DNA of 64,000 nucleotides from Desertimonas flava (GTDB lineage Bacteria > Actinomycetota > Acidimicrobiia > Acidimicrobiales > Ilumatobacteraceae): the NCBI RefSeq assembly GCF_003426815.1, contig NZ_QKYK01000012.1, forward strand, positions 62,001 through 126,000, in the 5' to 3' direction. The translations under genes and the position numbers were made by a program. Under the pieces are notes generated by a model. That model worked only from the letters and a program-made list of their open reading frames with translations. It was not told the origin of the DNA and did no database searches. How positions within the stretch are numbered: position 1 is the first letter of the stretch; the number at the start of each line of letters is the position of its first letter. Positions 63,061-64,000 of this stretch are shown in pieces.

Positions 63061-63460
63061 GTGCGGGTTCAGCGAGCGTCCTGAAGTCCGAGCGGCCAAG
63101 CCGAAGGAGGAGCTTGCTCCGAGCGAGGCGTTCACGCGGCCTGCGTGGCCTCGTGAGCTTCAGCGAAGCGCTTGTAGGGAACGCAGCGGTGCGAACTGCG
63201 TGCGGGTTCAGCGAGCGCAGCGAGCGTCCTGAAGTCCGAGCGGCCAAGCCGAAGGAGGAGCTTGCTCCGACTGAGGCGTTCACGCGGCCTGCGTTGCCCC
63301 GTGAGCTTCAGCGAAGCGCTTGTAGGGAACGCAGCGGTGCGAACTGCGTGCGGGTTCAGCGAGCGCAGCGAGCGTCCTGAAGTCCGAGCGGCCAAGCCGA
63401 AGGAGGAGCTTGCTCCGACTGAGGCGTTCACGCGGCCTGCGTGGCCGGGGAACGCAGGTG
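63061..63460 (-). repeat. Tandem ~139/148-bp repeat array
   Basis: Units begin at 63061, 63200 and 63348 with GTGCGGGTTCAGCGAGCG. The first unit lacks a 9-bp CAGCGAGCG microrepeat present in the other two (139 against 148 bp). The third unit breaks off near 63450. Each unit holds a GGAGC-TT-GCTCC hairpin. The end of unit three (about 63348-63450) is also found at 32041-32141 in the cys operon. Confidence 0.85.
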
Positions 63461-63461
63461 A

Positions 63462-64000
63462 TCAGTGGCGCTTCTTCTTGCGGGCCCGCGGCGGGTGGCT
63501 GAGCAGCTGCTCGGTGGTGGCCTCGACCGGCGCCCGCTTGGGCGACCGTACGGCCGATTGCGCCGCCTCGTCGAGCTCACCCTCGTCCACGGCGGCGGAG
63601 CCGCCTGCCCGGCGGCGTTCGCCGGCGGAGGAGCCGGTGCCGCGGGAGCCCCGGCGGCGCCCGGTCTTCGGCGCGAGCACCCCGACACCGCGGACGACGA
63701 TGTGGCGCAACTCCTCGCCGACCAGCCAGTCGGGCTCGCCGTTGCGGGCGCCGTTGGCGCCCTTGAGCCAGCCGAGGATCGGCGTGGCGATGTAGATCGA
63801 CGAGTAGGCGCCGGTGACCATGCCGATGAACAGGGCGATGCCGAACTCCCGCAGCGTGACCTGCCCGAGCAGGCCGGACCCGATGACGAGCAGCGACACG
63901 ACGGGCAGCAGCGCCGACACCGACGTGTTGAGCGACCGGAGGAGCACCTGGTTGGTGGAGATGTTGACGAGATCGGCGCCGTTGAGCCCGGCGGCGGCGA
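63462..64000 (-). CDS. secF: Protein-export membrane protein SecF, 3' part
   Basis: The visible C-terminal ~179 residues; the 5' end lies beyond the window. NQVLLRSLNTSVSALLPVVSL, LREFGIALFIGMVTGAYSSIY and ATPILGWLKG are the last membrane segments of SecF, followed by a long basic cytoplasmic tail rich in Arg/Lys (SKRAPVE-like, ending PPRARKKKRH). SecDF aids Sec export using the proton gradient. The frame reads through the window edge without a stop. Confidence 0.9.
   Translation of the reverse strand, partial: AAAGLNGADLVNISTNQVLLRSLNTSVSALLPVVSLLVIGSGLLGQVTLREFGIALFIGMVTGAYSSIYIATPILGWLKGANGARNGEPDWLVGEELRHIVVRGVGVLAPKTGRRRGSRGTGSSAGERRRAGGSAAVDEGELDEAAQSAVRSPKRAPVEATTEQLLSHPPRARKKKRH

Larger units (their letters stand above)
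63012..63461. other. Intergenic stretch of tandem repeats between secF and apt
   Basis: Apart from the apt promoter (63018-63023) this 450-bp interval consists of about 2.7 tandem repeat units (from 63061 on). Short open frames within it mirror the repeat period and are not credible genes. Confidence 0.7.

Noticed and set aside
63050-63440. Short frames inside the tandem repeats between secF and apt, and the idea of a CRISPR array
   Set aside because: The frames recur with the repeat period; the units are about 140 bp with no variable spacers.

Overview
The window looks like chromosome of a high-GC actinobacterium. The order tlyA-nadK-recN ... pyrG-nudix-xerD, scpA-scpB-rluB and hisS/relA-apt-secF matches the order I know from Mycobacterium and other Actinobacteria. 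The Thr/Ser-rich single-pass proteins and the general style suggest Acidimicrobiia (Ilumatobacter-like), but that placement is inference. Many genes have a TANNNT hexamer 6-9 nt before the start codon, which points to frequent leaderless mRNAs. I see no tRNA, rRNA or CRISPR array.

Host part, left (1-42.7 kb): a dipeptide/oligopeptide ABC importer operon (binding protein, two permeases, two ATPases) runs into a HAD phosphatase and a multipass membrane protein. Then come a Thr/Ser-rich surface protein, a methyltransferase, aroA-tyrA (aromatic amino acids), rluB-scpB-scpA (chromosome condensation), trpS, a MATE exporter, an HD-domain protein, xerD-nudix-pyrG, recN, nadK-tlyA, an alanine/lysine-rich DNA-binding-like protein and a HAD-IIA phosphatase. 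These are followed by a DUF1015 protein, a secreted peptidoglycan-binding YkuD protein, a sulfate ABC importer (sbp-cysT-cysW-cysA), fba, aspS, an ECF sigma factor (frameshifted) with a coupled membrane protein, hisS, and a secreted PQQ-type beta-propeller protein.

Integrated element (about 42,746-60,226; about 17.5 kb): it sits in the 3' end of relA. The intact relA now ends in element-borne sequence. The original relA tail is stranded at the far left end, next to the PQQ gene, and both ends share a 13-bp identical core inside a longer imperfect match. The element has a tyrosine recombinase near each end. It also has a DnaB-N/AAA replication protein next to an iteron-like cluster of GTGTTCC heptamers, and a translationally coupled phage morphogenesis operon: prohead-protease fusion, tail proteins, tape measure, HNH and large terminase. 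I cannot find a portal or major capsid gene. The left arm carries cargo: a stand-alone RelA/SpoT-domain protein with a coupled small partner (a toxSAS-like candidate), a Zn-ribbon/DUF4145 protein with a coupled small partner, and two small membrane proteins. The best candidate for an undescribed system is therefore a phage-satellite-like element that uses the alarmone synthetase gene relA as its attachment site while carrying its own RelA/SpoT-fold protein.

Host part, right (60.2-64 kb): relA, apt and the 3' part of secF, with tandem copies of a dispersed ~140-bp repeat between apt and secF.

Repeats: a 303-bp intergenic repeat with a long central hairpin occurs twice in inverted orientation (8.1 and 29.4 kb). 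A ~100-148 bp repeat occurs in tandem at 63.1-63.45 kb and singly inside the cys operon. Two odd-centred palindromes share the core GTGCCAGGCAC (24.64 and 35.14 kb).
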